A stretch of DNA of 64,000 nucleotides from Micromonospora sp. Llam0 (GCF_003751085.1 NZ_RJJY01000002.1:806001-870000); one strand, 5' to 3'. Shown: positions 15,515 through 24,356, numbered from the stretch's first letter. The notes: generated from the sequence alone by a model not told the origin. Numbers and translations are program-made.

Positions 15515-17267
15515 TCCGGAGCTACTGCCCGGCTACTACCTGGACAGGTGGAACGGGACTGGCGCCTGGTGCACGTTGCCGTGGCCACGGGATCTCACGG
15601 ATCTGCCGCCGAGTCTCGGCCCGCAGATCATCGCGTGGGCGGAGTGGCGCGACTACGACCGGACCGGTGAGCCGGGGCTGATCGACTACCAGACCGGCGA
15701 GGAGTGGCGGTTCACTCCGGGGCAGCGGCGGTTTCTGCATCTGTGGTACGCGTACGACCCGCGTACGGGCCGGTGGATCTGGCGGCGTGGGGTGAAGAGA
15801 GGCGCCAAGGGAACCGGTAAGGACCCGATGGGCGCGGCGATGTGTGACATCGAGCTGATCGGGCCGTGTCACCTGGTGCGCCGAGACGGCCGCTGGGCCG
15901 GCGAGCGGCACCGGATGCCGCTGGTGCAGATCGGCGCGAACTCCGAGGCCCAAGCCAAGGACGTCTTACGGGTGGCGAACGCGATGCTGTCGCGGGAGAC
16001 CCGCGAGTTCTACAGCGTCGACTGTGGCGAGACCCGGACGATCCTGACGGACGGCGGCGGCCGCCTGGAGGTGCTGACCGCGTCCGAGCAGTCAACCGAG
16101 GGCGACCCGGCCACGTTCATCTGGTTGAACGAGACGCACCACATGACCGAGTCGAACGGCGGCCACCGTACGGCGAAGGTGGCCCGCCGGAACGTGGGGA
16201 AGAGTCCCGCCAGTATCCAGGCCCGGGTGTGTGACGGGACCAACGCGCACGAGCAGGGGTCGGACTCGATCGGTGAGCGCGCGTACGAGGCGTGGCAGAA
16301 ACAGGTGTCGGGCCAGTATCCGAACCTGCGGCAGGACATCCTGTACGACTCGATCGAGGCTCCGCCGGATCTCGACTTGTTCGACGACGCGCAGCGGATG
16401 GCTGGGCTACGGGCCGCGTACATGGACGCGCCGTGGGCCGACTTGCAGCGTCTCGACGGTGAGGTTCTGGACCCGGAGACGCCGATGTCGGACAGCATCC
16501 GCTACTACTTCAACGGGTTGGGCACCCGTGAGGACGCGTGGATCGATCCGCGCAAGTTCGATGACCTGGCCCGGCCGGGGACGGTCGTCGCCGACGGCGA
16601 CCAGATCGCCATGTTCCTGGACTGCAGCAAGTCGTCGGACGCCACGGCGTTGGTGGGCTGCCGGATCTCGGACGGGCACGTGTTCGTCCTCGGTGTGTGG
16701 CAGCGGCCGCACGGTGCCCGGGGCAAGACGTGGTTGGCGCCGCGTGAGCTGGTCGACGCGACGGTCCGCGCGGCGTGGGACCGGTACCGGGTGGTGTGGT
16801 TCGGCGTCGATCCCGGGCCCGGCCGTGATGACGACGACGAGTCGCTGTACTGGATGGCGTTGATCGACGGCTGGCACCGCGACTTCCACCGGCGGCTGCG
16901 GGTGTGGGCTACCAGCGGCGCGAGGACCGGAACCGGCAACAGTGTGCTGTTCGACATGCGGATCAAGACGCCGGGCGGGGTCCGCCGGAACCAGGAGTTC
17001 ACGCTGGCCGCGATGCAGTGCGCCGAGGACATCGACGAGAACGGCACGCTGACGCACGACGGGAACGCGGTGCTGCGGATGCACACCCACAACGCCAGAC
17101 GTCGCCCCAACCTGTGGGGCGAGTCGCTCGGCAAGATCAACCGGGCGTCGACGAAGCATGTGGACTGTGCGGTCAGCATGGTCGGGGCCCGGATGGGGCG
17201 GAGGCTGGCGCTCAACAGCGGCAAGGTGCGCGTGCGACGCGCGGGGGCGGGGAAGGCGGTGTTCTGA
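15495..17267 (+). CDS. Terminase large subunit
   Basis: 590 residues from GTG 15495, chosen because the frame further upstream is shadow of the small subunit. The packaging ATPase has a Walker-A-like KRGAKGTGKD, a Walker-B-like TFIWLNETHHM, and a coupling-type segment. The C-terminal nuclease shows acidic positions in IAMFLDCSKSSDATALVG, VVWFGVDPG and KHVDCAVSMVGA. It moves DNA into proheads and cuts it. Length and domain order are normal. Confidence 0.9.
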   Translation: MTSTEADPELLPGYYLDRWNGTGAWCTLPWPRDLTDLPPSLGPQIIAWAEWRDYDRTGEPGLIDYQTGEEWRFTPGQRRFLHLWYAYDPRTGRWIWRRGVKRGAKGTGKDPMGAAMCDIELIGPCHLVRRDGRWAGERHRMPLVQIGANSEAQAKDVLRVANAMLSRETREFYSVDCGETRTILTDGGGRLEVLTASEQSTEGDPATFIWLNETHHMTESNGGHRTAKVARRNVGKSPASIQARVCDGTNAHEQGSDSIGERAYEAWQKQVSGQYPNLRQDILYDSIEAPPDLDLFDDAQRMAGLRAAYMDAPWADLQRLDGEVLDPETPMSDSIRYYFNGLGTREDAWIDPRKFDDLARPGTVVADGDQIAMFLDCSKSSDATALVGCRISDGHVFVLGVWQRPHGARGKTWLAPRELVDATVRAAWDRYRVVWFGVDPGPGRDDDDESLYWMALIDGWHRDFHRRLRVWATSGARTGTGNSVLFDMRIKTPGGVRRNQEFTLAAMQCAEDIDENGTLTHDGNAVLRMHTHNARRRPNLWGESLGKINRASTKHVDCAVSMVGARMGRRLALNSGKVRVRRAGAGKAVF

Positions 17268-18677
17268 TTGGCGTTGACGGCTGAGGCTGCCGCGACCCGG
17301 GCGGGTGAGCTGCGGCGCACGCACGAGTCGGAGCGGGCCGAGCTGGACGTGCTGCGCCGCTACTGGACGGGCAAGCAGCGGCTGCCGGCGGTGATCCCGT
17401 CCGACGCGCCGCGTGAGGTGCGGGAGATGGCCCGGATCTCCCGGGTGAACGTGATCGACATCGTGGTCAACTCGCTGACGCAGGCGTTGTTCGTCGACGG
17501 GCTGCGGGCTCGTGATCCGCAGTCCGGCGATGATGTGACGCTGCCGGTGTGGTCGGCGTGGTTGGCGAACCGGATGAACAAGCATCAGGCCGGTCTGCAC
17601 CGGGCGACGGTGGCGTATGGCACGGGATACCTGGTGATCACCCCCGGTGATCCGTATCCGGTGATGCGGCCGCGGTCTCCCCGGCAGGTGACGGCGATGT
17701 ACGGCGAGGATCCGGACTGGGCGGAGATCGCGCTGGAGAAGCTGCCGGTGCCGGGCCGGTGGCGGCTCTACGACGACACCACGGCGTGGCCCGTGACCGA
17801 GCAGGGCGGCCGGATGGCCGTGACCGGTGCGGAGCCGCACGGGTTCGACCGGGTGCCGGTGGTGCGCTACCGCGACGCGGAGGACCTGGACGCCGACGAC
17901 GACGCCGAGCCGGAGCTGCTCTCCGGCGGGTTGAGTGCGCAGTGCCGGGTGGTGGTCGGGCAGGTCGCGCCGCTGATGCCGATGCAGGACCAGATCGACC
18001 TCACCAGCTTCAGCCTCAAGGGCGCGGAGTGGTACAGCGCGTTCCGGCAGCGGTGGGCGATCGGGTGGACGCCGGAGGACACCAGCGCGAAGATGCGGTC
18101 CGCCGCGTCGCAGTTCTGGACGTTCGAGCAGATGCCCGACGAGATGCAGCTCGGCGAGTTCTCCCAGACGGAGCTGAGCGGCTATCTGGCGTCGCGGGAG
18201 TCGACGTCGAAGTTCGTGGCGACGCTGTCGCAGACGCCGGTGCATGAGCTGATCGGCGAGCTGGTCAACCTCAGCGCCGAGGCTCTGGCGGCGGCCGAGG
18301 CCGGCCGGGACCGCAAGGTCGACGAGCGTAAGACCGGCATGGGCGAAAGCCACGAGCAGTCGTTCCAGGTCGTCGGCGCGTTGATGGGTGTGCCGGTGCC
18401 CGACGACGCCGAGGTGGTGTGGCGGGACACGTCGGCGGCCGCGTTCGCGGCGGTCGTCGACGGGCTGGGCAAGTTGGCGCAGATGCTCGGCGTCCCCGCG
18501 CAGGAGCTGTGGGATCGCATCCCGGGTGTCACCCAGCAGGACATCCGCCGGTTCAAGGCGGCCGCCGCCCAAGGTGATGCGCTGGCCAACCTGACGTCGC
18601 TGCTGGACCGGCAGGCCACCGGCCCCGACGACGGGGACCCGGACGATCCGGGTGGCGCTGGTGGCGCTGACGGTTGA
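17268..18677 (+). CDS. Portal protein (SPP1 Gp6-like)
   Basis: 469 residues. Starts directly after the terminase stop with TTG 17268. ARISRVNVIDIVVNSLTQAL, GLHRATVAYGTGYLVITPG, DQIDLTSFSLKGAEWYSAF and LASRESTSKFVATLSQTPVH are in the order seen in SPP1-type portals. Twelve copies would form the DNA channel of the head and dock the terminase. Overlaps the following MuF-like gene by 26 bases. Confidence 0.9.
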   Translation: MALTAEAAATRAGELRRTHESERAELDVLRRYWTGKQRLPAVIPSDAPREVREMARISRVNVIDIVVNSLTQALFVDGLRARDPQSGDDVTLPVWSAWLANRMNKHQAGLHRATVAYGTGYLVITPGDPYPVMRPRSPRQVTAMYGEDPDWAEIALEKLPVPGRWRLYDDTTAWPVTEQGGRMAVTGAEPHGFDRVPVVRYRDAEDLDADDDAEPELLSGGLSAQCRVVVGQVAPLMPMQDQIDLTSFSLKGAEWYSAFRQRWAIGWTPEDTSAKMRSAASQFWTFEQMPDEMQLGEFSQTELSGYLASRESTSKFVATLSQTPVHELIGELVNLSAEALAAAEAGRDRKVDERKTGMGESHEQSFQVVGALMGVPVPDDAEVVWRDTSAAAFAAVVDGLGKLAQMLGVPAQELWDRIPGVTQQDIRRFKAAAAQGDALANLTSLLDRQATGPDDGDPDDPGGAGGADG

Positions 18678-19449
18678 GGGCGCCGCGTTGACCCGGGCGC
18701 ACCGGCAGGCGCAGCTGACGTTGCGGGCGGATGTGCTGCGGGACCTGGTGCAGCTGTGGTCGCTCATCGGGCCGGGCGACTTCGAGCGGTTCGCGGTGGC
18801 GGCGGAGATCCTGATCCGGCAGCGGCACGGCGACTCGGCCGGTCTGGCGGCCGCGTACTTCGAGTGGTTCCGGACGGCCGAGGGTGTGGCCGGGTCGGCG
18901 GCGGCGCGGCTGGCCGAGGCACCGGACGGGCCGGCGGTGCGGGCGGTGCTGCGGGCGACCGGGCTGGCCGGGATGCGGTCGGCGGCGGCGGCCGGCCAGT
19001 CGGCGCAGGCGGCGGCGCGGACCGGCCTGGTGCGGGCGTCGGGGTCGGCGGTGTGGATGGTGCTCGGCGGCGGCCGGCGTACGGTCACCGACTCGGTGCG
19101 GGCGGACCGGCAGGCGGCCGGCTGGCAGCGGGTCACGTCGGGGTCGCCGTGCGCGTTCTGCGCCATGATCGCCTCGCGGGGGCCGGCGTTCACGTCGCAG
19201 CGGGGTGCCCGCTTCCAGGCCCACGACCACTGCGCGTGCACCGCCGAGCCGTTCTATGAGGGGTCGCGGCCGGTGCCCGGCAACGAGCGGCTACGCCGGG
19301 CATGGGATGCCGCGCAGCGGCAGGCCCGTGACTCCGGCGAACTGAGCCGGGGCACGTCGAACGACGCGTTGAACGCGTTCCGGCGGTATCTCGCCGGTGA
19401 TCAGACCCTCCGGCCCGACACGGGCCGGACCGACCCGACACGGGAGTGA
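18652..19449 (+). CDS. MuF-like head morphogenesis protein
   Basis: 265 residues (GTG 18652; GTG 18661 also possible). The N-terminal half is helical, and the C-terminal region carries the Cys/His motif of phage minor head proteins: SGSPCAFCAMIASRGP, FQAHDHCACTAEP. These are encoded between portal and scaffold and enter the prohead as a few copies. No extra toxin-like domain is seen after the motif. Confidence 0.8.
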   Translation: MALVALTVEGAALTRAHRQAQLTLRADVLRDLVQLWSLIGPGDFERFAVAAEILIRQRHGDSAGLAAAYFEWFRTAEGVAGSAAARLAEAPDGPAVRAVLRATGLAGMRSAAAAGQSAQAAARTGLVRASGSAVWMVLGGGRRTVTDSVRADRQAAGWQRVTSGSPCAFCAMIASRGPAFTSQRGARFQAHDHCACTAEPFYEGSRPVPGNERLRRAWDAAQRQARDSGELSRGTSNDALNAFRRYLAGDQTLRPDTGRTDPTRE

Positions 19450-19454
19450 CCGCG

Positions 19455-20063
19455 ATGGCGGACGACAACACCGGCACCACCGACCAGACCGCCAAGCCGG
19501 CCGGCACGGGCGGCAAGGACTGGGAAGCGGAAGCCGAGAAGTGGAAGGCCCTCGCGCGTAAGCACGAGGACCAGGCCAAGGCCAACCACGCCGAACTGGA
19601 GAGGCTGAAGGCGGCCAGCGACAGCACCAAGTCCGACATGGACAAGGTGATGGAGAAGCTGGCCGAGATGGAGAAGCGGGCGGGCGACGCCGAACGGCGG
19701 GCGCTGATCGCCGACATCGCCGCGGAGAAGGGTCTCACCGCGAAGCAGGCGGCACGCCTGCGCGGGGACACCCGGGACGACCTGTTGGCGGATGCCGACG
19801 AGCTGCTGGAGTCGTTCAAACCGGCCGGCAAGGACGGTGCGAGCGGCGACGCGGGCAAGGACGGTGCGGGCACCGCCGCCGCTGGCGGTGACGGCAAGGC
19901 CTCCGACAGCGGTGGCGGCGACGGCGGGCGGATGCCGCCGGCCGGTACGGCGAGCACGGCCACCAGGCCGAAGGAGCGGCTGACGTCCGGCGCGGTGCCG
20001 GCGGCGGCCGCCGACAAGAGCCCGGCCGAGATGGCCGAGGCGATTCTCAAGTCCGACTTCTGA
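19455..20063 (+). CDS. Capsid scaffolding protein
   Basis: 202 residues from ATG 19455, preceded by GGGAG eight bases upstream. Acidic N-terminus, long coiled coil (about 20-85, WEAEAEKWKALARKHEDQAK ... KLAEMEKRAGDAE), a Gly/Ala/Asp-rich linker, and a short conserved-looking end (PAEMAEAILKSDF), as in DUF4355-type scaffolds. It would assemble inside the prohead and leave before packaging. Confidence 0.85.
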   Translation: MADDNTGTTDQTAKPAGTGGKDWEAEAEKWKALARKHEDQAKANHAELERLKAASDSTKSDMDKVMEKLAEMEKRAGDAERRALIADIAAEKGLTAKQAARLRGDTRDDLLADADELLESFKPAGKDGASGDAGKDGAGTAAAGGDGKASDSGGGDGGRMPPAGTASTATRPKERLTSGAVPAAAADKSPAEMAEAILKSDF

Positions 20064-20085
20064 CCACGGCGTCCGCGCCGTGGTC
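20062..20085 (+). terminator. Hairpin between scaffold and capsid genes
   Basis: Perfect 10-bp stem GACCACGGCG / CGCCGTGGTC, four-base loop, just after the scaffold stop and 25 bases before the capsid start. No T-run. Probably an RNA-processing or attenuating element that adjusts the scaffold-to-capsid ratio. Confidence 0.6.
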
Positions 20086-20110
20086 GGGTCACTAGCAAAG
20101 GAGTAGCGCA

Positions 20111-20992
20111 GTGGCTGTGCTGACCGCGCAAGGCATCTCGTCGCTCGCGATCGAGCTGCTGACGCGCACCCTCGTTCTGCCGATGACGGCGTCGCGGATC
20201 CCGGGCGCGGAGTTCAGCGGGTCGAACGGGGACACGATCACGGTGCGGGTGCCGCAGCCGTCGACGGCGCGGACCCAGTCGTCGCCGGGTGCGACGATCA
20301 CCTATGACGACGTCGACGAGGTGCCGGTCGACGTGTCCCTGTCGCACCTGTACCACGCCAAGCTGGTCTCGGATCAGGAGCTGAGCCTGGACCTGGCCGA
20401 CTTCGGGCGGCAGATCACCCGGGTGCAGGTGGCGGCGGTGGCCACCGGCGCCGAGAACCAGATGGCGACGGTCATGAACGGCCTGCCGGCCGATCTGACG
20501 ATCGACGCCGACGGCGGCAACATCGACGCGATCGTGCTGCAGGCCCGGGAGATGCTCGGCCGGGCGGAGGCGCCGCTGGACGGCCGGTACCTGGCCGTGT
20601 CGCCGGAGGTCGCCACGTTCATCCTGGCGCTGGACGAGGTGTCGCGGGTCGACGCGTCGGGCGACACCAACGCGCTGCGGAACGCGATCATCGCCCGCTG
20701 GCGCGGGTTCAACGTGGTCGAGTCGACCGGGCTGGACGCGGGCAAGGCGGCCGCGTACCACCGGTCCGGGTTCGCGTTCGCGAACCGGGTGCCGGTGGTG
20801 CCCCGGGGTGTGACCAGCTCGGCGACCGCGCAGTCCGGCGGGGTCGGGATGCGGCAGATCTTCCAGTACGTGCCCGACAAGCTCAGCGATGCCAGCGTGA
20901 TCTCGACGTTCGCCGGCGCGGCGGTCGTGACGGACGCCGAGTCCGGGGAGACCACGCCCCGGGTCGTCGTGATGGACACCGCCGAGTCCTGA
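20111..20992 (+). CDS. Major capsid protein (HK97 fold, P22-coat-like group)
   Basis: 293 residues from GTG 20111 with AAAGGAG seven bases upstream, the best ribosome-binding site in the head module. MAVLTAQGISSLAIELLTRT, GDTITVRVPQPSTARTQ, SHLYHAKLVSDQELSLDLAD and LDGRYLAVSPEVATFILAL follow the order of actinophage capsid proteins without a protease domain. Forms the icosahedral shell on the scaffold. Confidence 0.9.
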   Translation: MAVLTAQGISSLAIELLTRTLVLPMTASRIPGAEFSGSNGDTITVRVPQPSTARTQSSPGATITYDDVDEVPVDVSLSHLYHAKLVSDQELSLDLADFGRQITRVQVAAVATGAENQMATVMNGLPADLTIDADGGNIDAIVLQAREMLGRAEAPLDGRYLAVSPEVATFILALDEVSRVDASGDTNALRNAIIARWRGFNVVESTGLDAGKAAAYHRSGFAFANRVPVVPRGVTSSATAQSGGVGMRQIFQYVPDKLSDASVISTFAGAAVVTDAESGETTPRVVVMDTAES

Positions 20993-21534
20993 TGACGGAC
21001 CCGTACCAGGCCCGCTATCTGGCGCATCAGCGCCGTAAGGCCGGGGTCCTCGCCGAGGTCCTGGCCGAGCGGCACGCGGCGCGTCGGTTCGCGGACCGGC
21101 CGGTGAGCGCTGAGGACCTGGGCCCGGTCCTGGCCGCCGCCGAGCGTGCCCCGTCGTCGTGTGACCGGCGTGGGGTGGGTGTGACGGTGGTCCGGGACCG
21201 GGACGACAAGGCCCTGCTGGGCGGGCTGCTCGTGGGCGGGGTCGGTTGGGTGCATCGGGCGCCGGTGGTGCTGCTGCTGCACGGCGACCCGCTGGCGTAC
21301 AAGGCGGCCGGTGAGGCCGTGTTCATGCCGTACCTGGACGCCGGCGTGATGGTCGGTCACCTGTGGCTGGCGGCGACCGCCGGCGGGCTGGCCGCCTGCT
21401 ACGTCAACCCCAACGTACGGCCGGTCGACCGGGCGCACTTCGCGATCCGGTTCGGCGCCGGGATCTTCTGCGGGGCGCTCGCGGTCGGCTGGCCACCGCC
21501 ACCGCCGCCGGACTGGGTGGGAGACACATCCTGA
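20992..21534 (+). CDS. Nitroreductase-family flavoprotein, phage cargo
   Basis: 180 residues starting at the base where the capsid gene ends. RHAARRFADRPVSAEDLGPV, then AAERAPSSCDRRGVGVTVVR, GWVHRAPVVLLLHG, FMPYLDAGVMVGHLWLAATA and AACYVNPN follow the nitroreductase fold (FMN-binding Arg-rich start, APSSxDRxG loop, central dimer helix). The shape is that of a minimal nitroreductase. A metabolic or modifying enzyme between capsid and connector genes is unusual and it is translationally linked to the next gene. Confidence 0.75.
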   Translation: MTDPYQARYLAHQRRKAGVLAEVLAERHAARRFADRPVSAEDLGPVLAAAERAPSSCDRRGVGVTVVRDRDDKALLGGLLVGGVGWVHRAPVVLLLHGDPLAYKAAGEAVFMPYLDAGVMVGHLWLAATAGGLAACYVNPNVRPVDRAHFAIRFGAGIFCGALAVGWPPPPPPDWVGDTS

Positions 21535-22247
21535 TGGACGCCGTCTACCTGGTCGGCCCGGCGACCGATGAGCTGCGGTACAGCCTGCGGTCGCTGCACA
21601 ACCTGGGATGCGTGGACCGGCTGGTGGTGGTCGGGCACCGGCCGGTGTGGTGCCGGCCGGACCTGCACATCCCGGTCCAGCCACCCCGACCCGGCAAGCA
21701 CTTCAGCACGTGGGCGAACCTGCGCGCCGCCGCCCACCACCCCGAGGTGTCGCCGCAGTTCGTGTTGATGAATGACGACTTCTTCACGCTGCACCGGATG
21801 GACCGGCCGCCGGTGTGGCATCGGGGTCCGATCGCCGGGCAGGTCGCGAACCATCGCCGCAGCGGGAACCGGCGGCTGCTGAACCGGCGGCTGGGCGTCG
21901 ACGAGCTGCTCGACGCGATCGGCGTACCGGGCCGGCTCGACTACGAGCTGCACGTGCCGCTGCTGGTCGACCAGGCGGCGATGCGCGACGTCATCGCCCT
22001 CGCCGAGCAGGTGCGGACCGTGCGGATGGAACCGGTCGGCAAGAGGACCCTGTACGGCAACTACGCGCGGATCGGCGGCGACCAGGTCGAGGACGTGAAG
22101 ATCCGCGACTTCCGGGCGATCCCGTCCGCCGAACTACCGTTCGTGTCCACGTCGGACTATTCGTTTCGGCAGGGCACGGTCGGCCGGTGGATACGGAAAC
22201 GGTTCCCGGACCAGTCCCGCTACGAGGAAGGGGGCCGGCGTGGCTGA
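21534..22247 (+). CDS. Stealth-type sugar-phosphate transferase, phage cargo
   Basis: 237 residues from ATG 21534, one base overlapping the nitroreductase stop. DELRYSLRSLHNLGCVDRLV, a PVW shortly after, and FVLMNDDFFTLHRM are hallmarks of the Stealth family (conserved regions 1 and 2), whose members transfer hexose-1-phosphate to make phosphoglycans. The NDD is the presumed catalytic and metal site. The protein is shorter than bacterial Stealth proteins. Its place in the head operon suggests that virion proteins or the host envelope are decorated; that is inference. Confidence 0.75.
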   Translation: MDAVYLVGPATDELRYSLRSLHNLGCVDRLVVVGHRPVWCRPDLHIPVQPPRPGKHFSTWANLRAAAHHPEVSPQFVLMNDDFFTLHRMDRPPVWHRGPIAGQVANHRRSGNRRLLNRRLGVDELLDAIGVPGRLDYELHVPLLVDQAAMRDVIALAEQVRTVRMEPVGKRTLYGNYARIGGDQVEDVKIRDFRAIPSAELPFVSTSDYSFRQGTVGRWIRKRFPDQSRYEEGGRRG

Positions 22248-22686
22248 TCTGCCGCCGCTGGCCAGCGTCACCCAGCTGGCCACGAAGATCGGATACCCGG
22301 ACGCCGCGTACCCGACCCAGGCCGAGGAAGACCGGGCGCTGGCGCTGCTGCAGGAGGCGTCGGAGCTGATCCGCGACGCGGCGGAGAAGGACTGGGTCAA
22401 CGACGCCGGCACCGAACTGGTTGACGTCCCCCGCCGGGTGGAGAAGATCTGCCTGGCCGTCGCCTTCCGCGCCTTCGATAACCCGAAGGCGCTGACACAG
22501 AAGACGATCGCGGACCTGAACCAGTCGTACGACCGGGCGCGGGTCCACGGCGGCGACGCCGTGTACCTGACCGACGCCGAGAAACGATCCGTGCGCCGGG
22601 CGGCGGCCGCGTCGTCGTTCCGGTCGGTCACCCTCGTGTCCCCGTACTCGGGTGACGACACCACAGAGAGTCTGCTCGGCTCGTGA
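22240..22686 (+). CDS. Head-tail connector (Gp6/Gp15-like adaptor)
   Basis: 148 residues from GTG 22240. Helical protein: LASVTQLATKIGY, EEDRALALLQEASELIRDAA, VPRRVEKICLAVAFRAFDNP. These fit the HK97 gp6 / SPP1 gp15 adaptor family, which forms the first ring below the portal. Overlaps both neighbours, as the following structural genes do. Confidence 0.8.
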   Translation: MADLPPLASVTQLATKIGYPDAAYPTQAEEDRALALLQEASELIRDAAEKDWVNDAGTELVDVPRRVEKICLAVAFRAFDNPKALTQKTIADLNQSYDRARVHGGDAVYLTDAEKRSVRRAAAASSFRSVTLVSPYSGDDTTESLLGS

Positions 22687-23033
22687 TCCCGATCGGCACG
22701 CACGACCTGCCCCGCCAGCTGACGGTGTGGCGGCCGCAGCTGGTCGACGACGGCGCCGGCGGACAGACCGTCACCCATGTGCAGGTGGGGGCGGTGTGGG
22801 CGCGGGTGCCGCAGCCGTCGACGGCCGAGCGGGTCGCGGCCGCGCAGGCCGGCGCCGCGCACACGACACCGCTGTATCTGCGGCCGGACGCCGACGTGGC
22901 CCGGGGTGACGAGCTGCGCGGCGGCGGCGAGGTGTGGCGGGTGACGTCGACCGTCGTCCCGTCCGAGCCCGCGTACCTACGCGCGGACTGTAAGTGGGTC
23001 CAGTCAGAGCCACCGAGTGAGGAGACGTCGTGA
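22683..23033 (+). CDS. Head closure / head-tail joining protein
   Basis: 116 residues from GTG 22683. LTVWRPQLVDDGAGGQ, VGAVWARVPQPSTAE, LYLRPDADVARGDELRGGGE and WRVTSTVV are in the order of SPP1 gp16/HK97 gp7-like beta-barrel stopper proteins (the LRGD(E) loop is typical). It closes the head after packaging and offers the docking face for the tail. Confidence 0.8.
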   Translation: MIPIGTHDLPRQLTVWRPQLVDDGAGGQTVTHVQVGAVWARVPQPSTAERVAAAQAGAAHTTPLYLRPDADVARGDELRGGGEVWRVTSTVVPSEPAYLRADCKWVQSEPPSEETS

Positions 23034-23629
23034 CGATCATGATCGCGGTGCGGACCGGCACCGTGACGATCGGCGGGAGCCGGCGGATGGTCCGCCGAGG
23101 GCAGCACACCGCCCACCAGGCCCATCCGATCGTGGCCGAACACCCGAAACTGTGGGGCCCGCTGACCGTGGACTATCCGGTCGCCGGCGGTGACCCGGCG
23201 GCCGAGGTGGAACGGGTCCGCGGATACGCCCGGTCGGTGCTGCTGATGCGGGACCACCTGGCGGCGGTCGCGGCCACCCTGGTCGAGGCTGCCGCCGGCC
23301 ACCGCGACGGCCTGCCCGCCGAGGTGGCCGACGCGGTGGACCGGGTCGACGAGGTGCTGCGCCACGACCCTGACGCGTACGCGGTCGGCACACCGCCGGA
23401 GCCAGACCCGGTCGATGCCGGCCAGCCCGACCCGGCAACCGACGACGGCACCCGGGACGAGGCGGCCGCCGCCGAGCTGGCCGCACCGGAGCCGGCCGGG
23501 TCGGAGCTGACCGCCGCCGACCGGGCCAAGATCCGGGCGTGGGCCACCGGGCAGGGTCTGCCGGTGCCCCGGCGGGGGAAGATCCCGGCCGACCTGGTCG
23601 ACGCGTACCGGCAGGCGCACAGTGGATAG
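23030..23629 (+). CDS. Structural-module protein with C-terminal Lsr2-like DNA-binding domain
   Basis: 199 residues from GTG 23030. The first 125 residues are of unknown fold (a TVTIGGSRRMVRRGQH opening, then a helical middle). After an acidic Ala/Pro linker, residues about 160-199 read LTAADRAKIRAWATGQGLPV then PRRGKIPADLVDAYRQAHSG, closely resembling the C-terminal domain of the actinobacterial nucleoid protein Lsr2 (IRxWAxxxG...RGRIPxxVxxAYxxAH), including the basic turn that enters AT-rich minor grooves. Role in this place is unknown. Confidence 0.75.
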   Translation: MTIMIAVRTGTVTIGGSRRMVRRGQHTAHQAHPIVAEHPKLWGPLTVDYPVAGGDPAAEVERVRGYARSVLLMRDHLAAVAATLVEAAAGHRDGLPAEVADAVDRVDEVLRHDPDAYAVGTPPEPDPVDAGQPDPATDDGTRDEAAAAELAAPEPAGSELTAADRAKIRAWATGQGLPVPRRGKIPADLVDAYRQAHSG

Positions 23630-23798
23630 CCCGCACCGGCGGCCGCAGGTCGAACCGGGACAGGCCCGGGTGCGGGCCGAGGAGTGCGCGAACGGGTCGG
23701 ACCCGGCCGGGTCGGTGGCGTGGTCGCTGCTGGCCATCGCCGCCGACCTGGCCGCCATCCGCCGCCACCTGACGGCGCCCAGAACGGGCCGCCGCTGA
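23622..23798 (+). CDS. Small hypothetical structural-module protein
   Basis: 58 residues from GTG 23622, overlapping the previous gene by eight bases; its TGA overlaps the next ATG. Basic first half and a hydrophobic-looking helix near the end (VAWSLLAIAADLAAIRRHL). Unknown function; the tight packing argues that it is translated. Confidence 0.55.
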   Translation: MDSPHRRPQVEPGQARVRAEECANGSDPAGSVAWSLLAIAADLAAIRRHLTAPRTGRR

Positions 23799-23992
23799 TG
23801 GCGTCGGTGTCGTTGCCGGTCTACATCCGGATCGGCGGGTCGGCGGAAACCGAGATCGGCACGGTGACCGTCGACCCCTACGAGGTGGCCGCGGCCGCCG
23901 ACGGCGGACTGCTGCGCCGTGTGCTGGCGCAGGCGCTGCGGTCCGCGGCCGCCGAACTCGAATCACCGGAGGGGGATGCGGGTGGCGCGTGA
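23798..23992 (+). CDS. Small hypothetical structural-module protein
   Basis: 64 residues from ATG 23798. LPVYIRIGGSAETEIGTVTV then a helix (LLRRVLAQALRSAAAEL). A short beta-then-helix protein, of a sort often seen between connector and tail-completion genes in actinophages. Overlaps the next gene by 17 bases. Confidence 0.55.
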   Translation: MASVSLPVYIRIGGSAETEIGTVTVDPYEVAAAADGGLLRRVLAQALRSAAAELESPEGDAGGA

Positions 23993-24356
23993 CACGACGG
24001 TGCAGGTCGCCGGGATGGATCTGCTCGGCCGCCGCCTGGACCGGATGCCGGCCGCTGTACAGGAAGGCGCCCGGCGGGCGGTCGCCGCCGAGACCCGGGA
24101 GACGGCCGACGACATGCGTGAGGGCGCACCGCGGGACACCGGCGCCCTGGCCGAGTCGGTGCAGGAGGAGATCGACGCCGGCGGGCTGACCGGCCGGGCG
24201 GTGGCCACGGCCCGGCATGCGACGTTCGTCGAGCACGGCACCGAGGACACCCCGGAACAGCCGTTCGCGCAGCCGGCGGCCGAACGCGCCCGGCGGCGGT
24301 TCCCGGCCCGGGTGAAGCAGGCGACGGGCGTGTCGCTGCGGAAGCTGGCCCGCTGA
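23976..24356 (+). CDS. Tail completion protein (HK97 gp10-like)
   Basis: 126 residues from ATG 23976 with GAGGGGG just upstream. MDLLGRRLDRMPAAVQEGAR, GAPRDTGALAESVQEEI, HATFVEHGTEDTPEQPFAQP and a basic end match HK97-gp10-like proteins (APRDTGxL and EfGTxxxPaqPF are the family marks). It helps finish the head-proximal tail end. Confidence 0.85.
   Translation: MRVARDTTVQVAGMDLLGRRLDRMPAAVQEGARRAVAAETRETADDMREGAPRDTGALAESVQEEIDAGGLTGRAVATARHATFVEHGTEDTPEQPFAQPAAERARRRFPARVKQATGVSLRKLAR

Noticed and set aside
16407..19241. A 944-residue open frame antisense to terminase, portal and MuF genes
   Set aside because: Long antisense frames are expected at this GC content. Composition is His/Arg/Pro-rich without any domain, and the plus strand has well-recognised structural genes.
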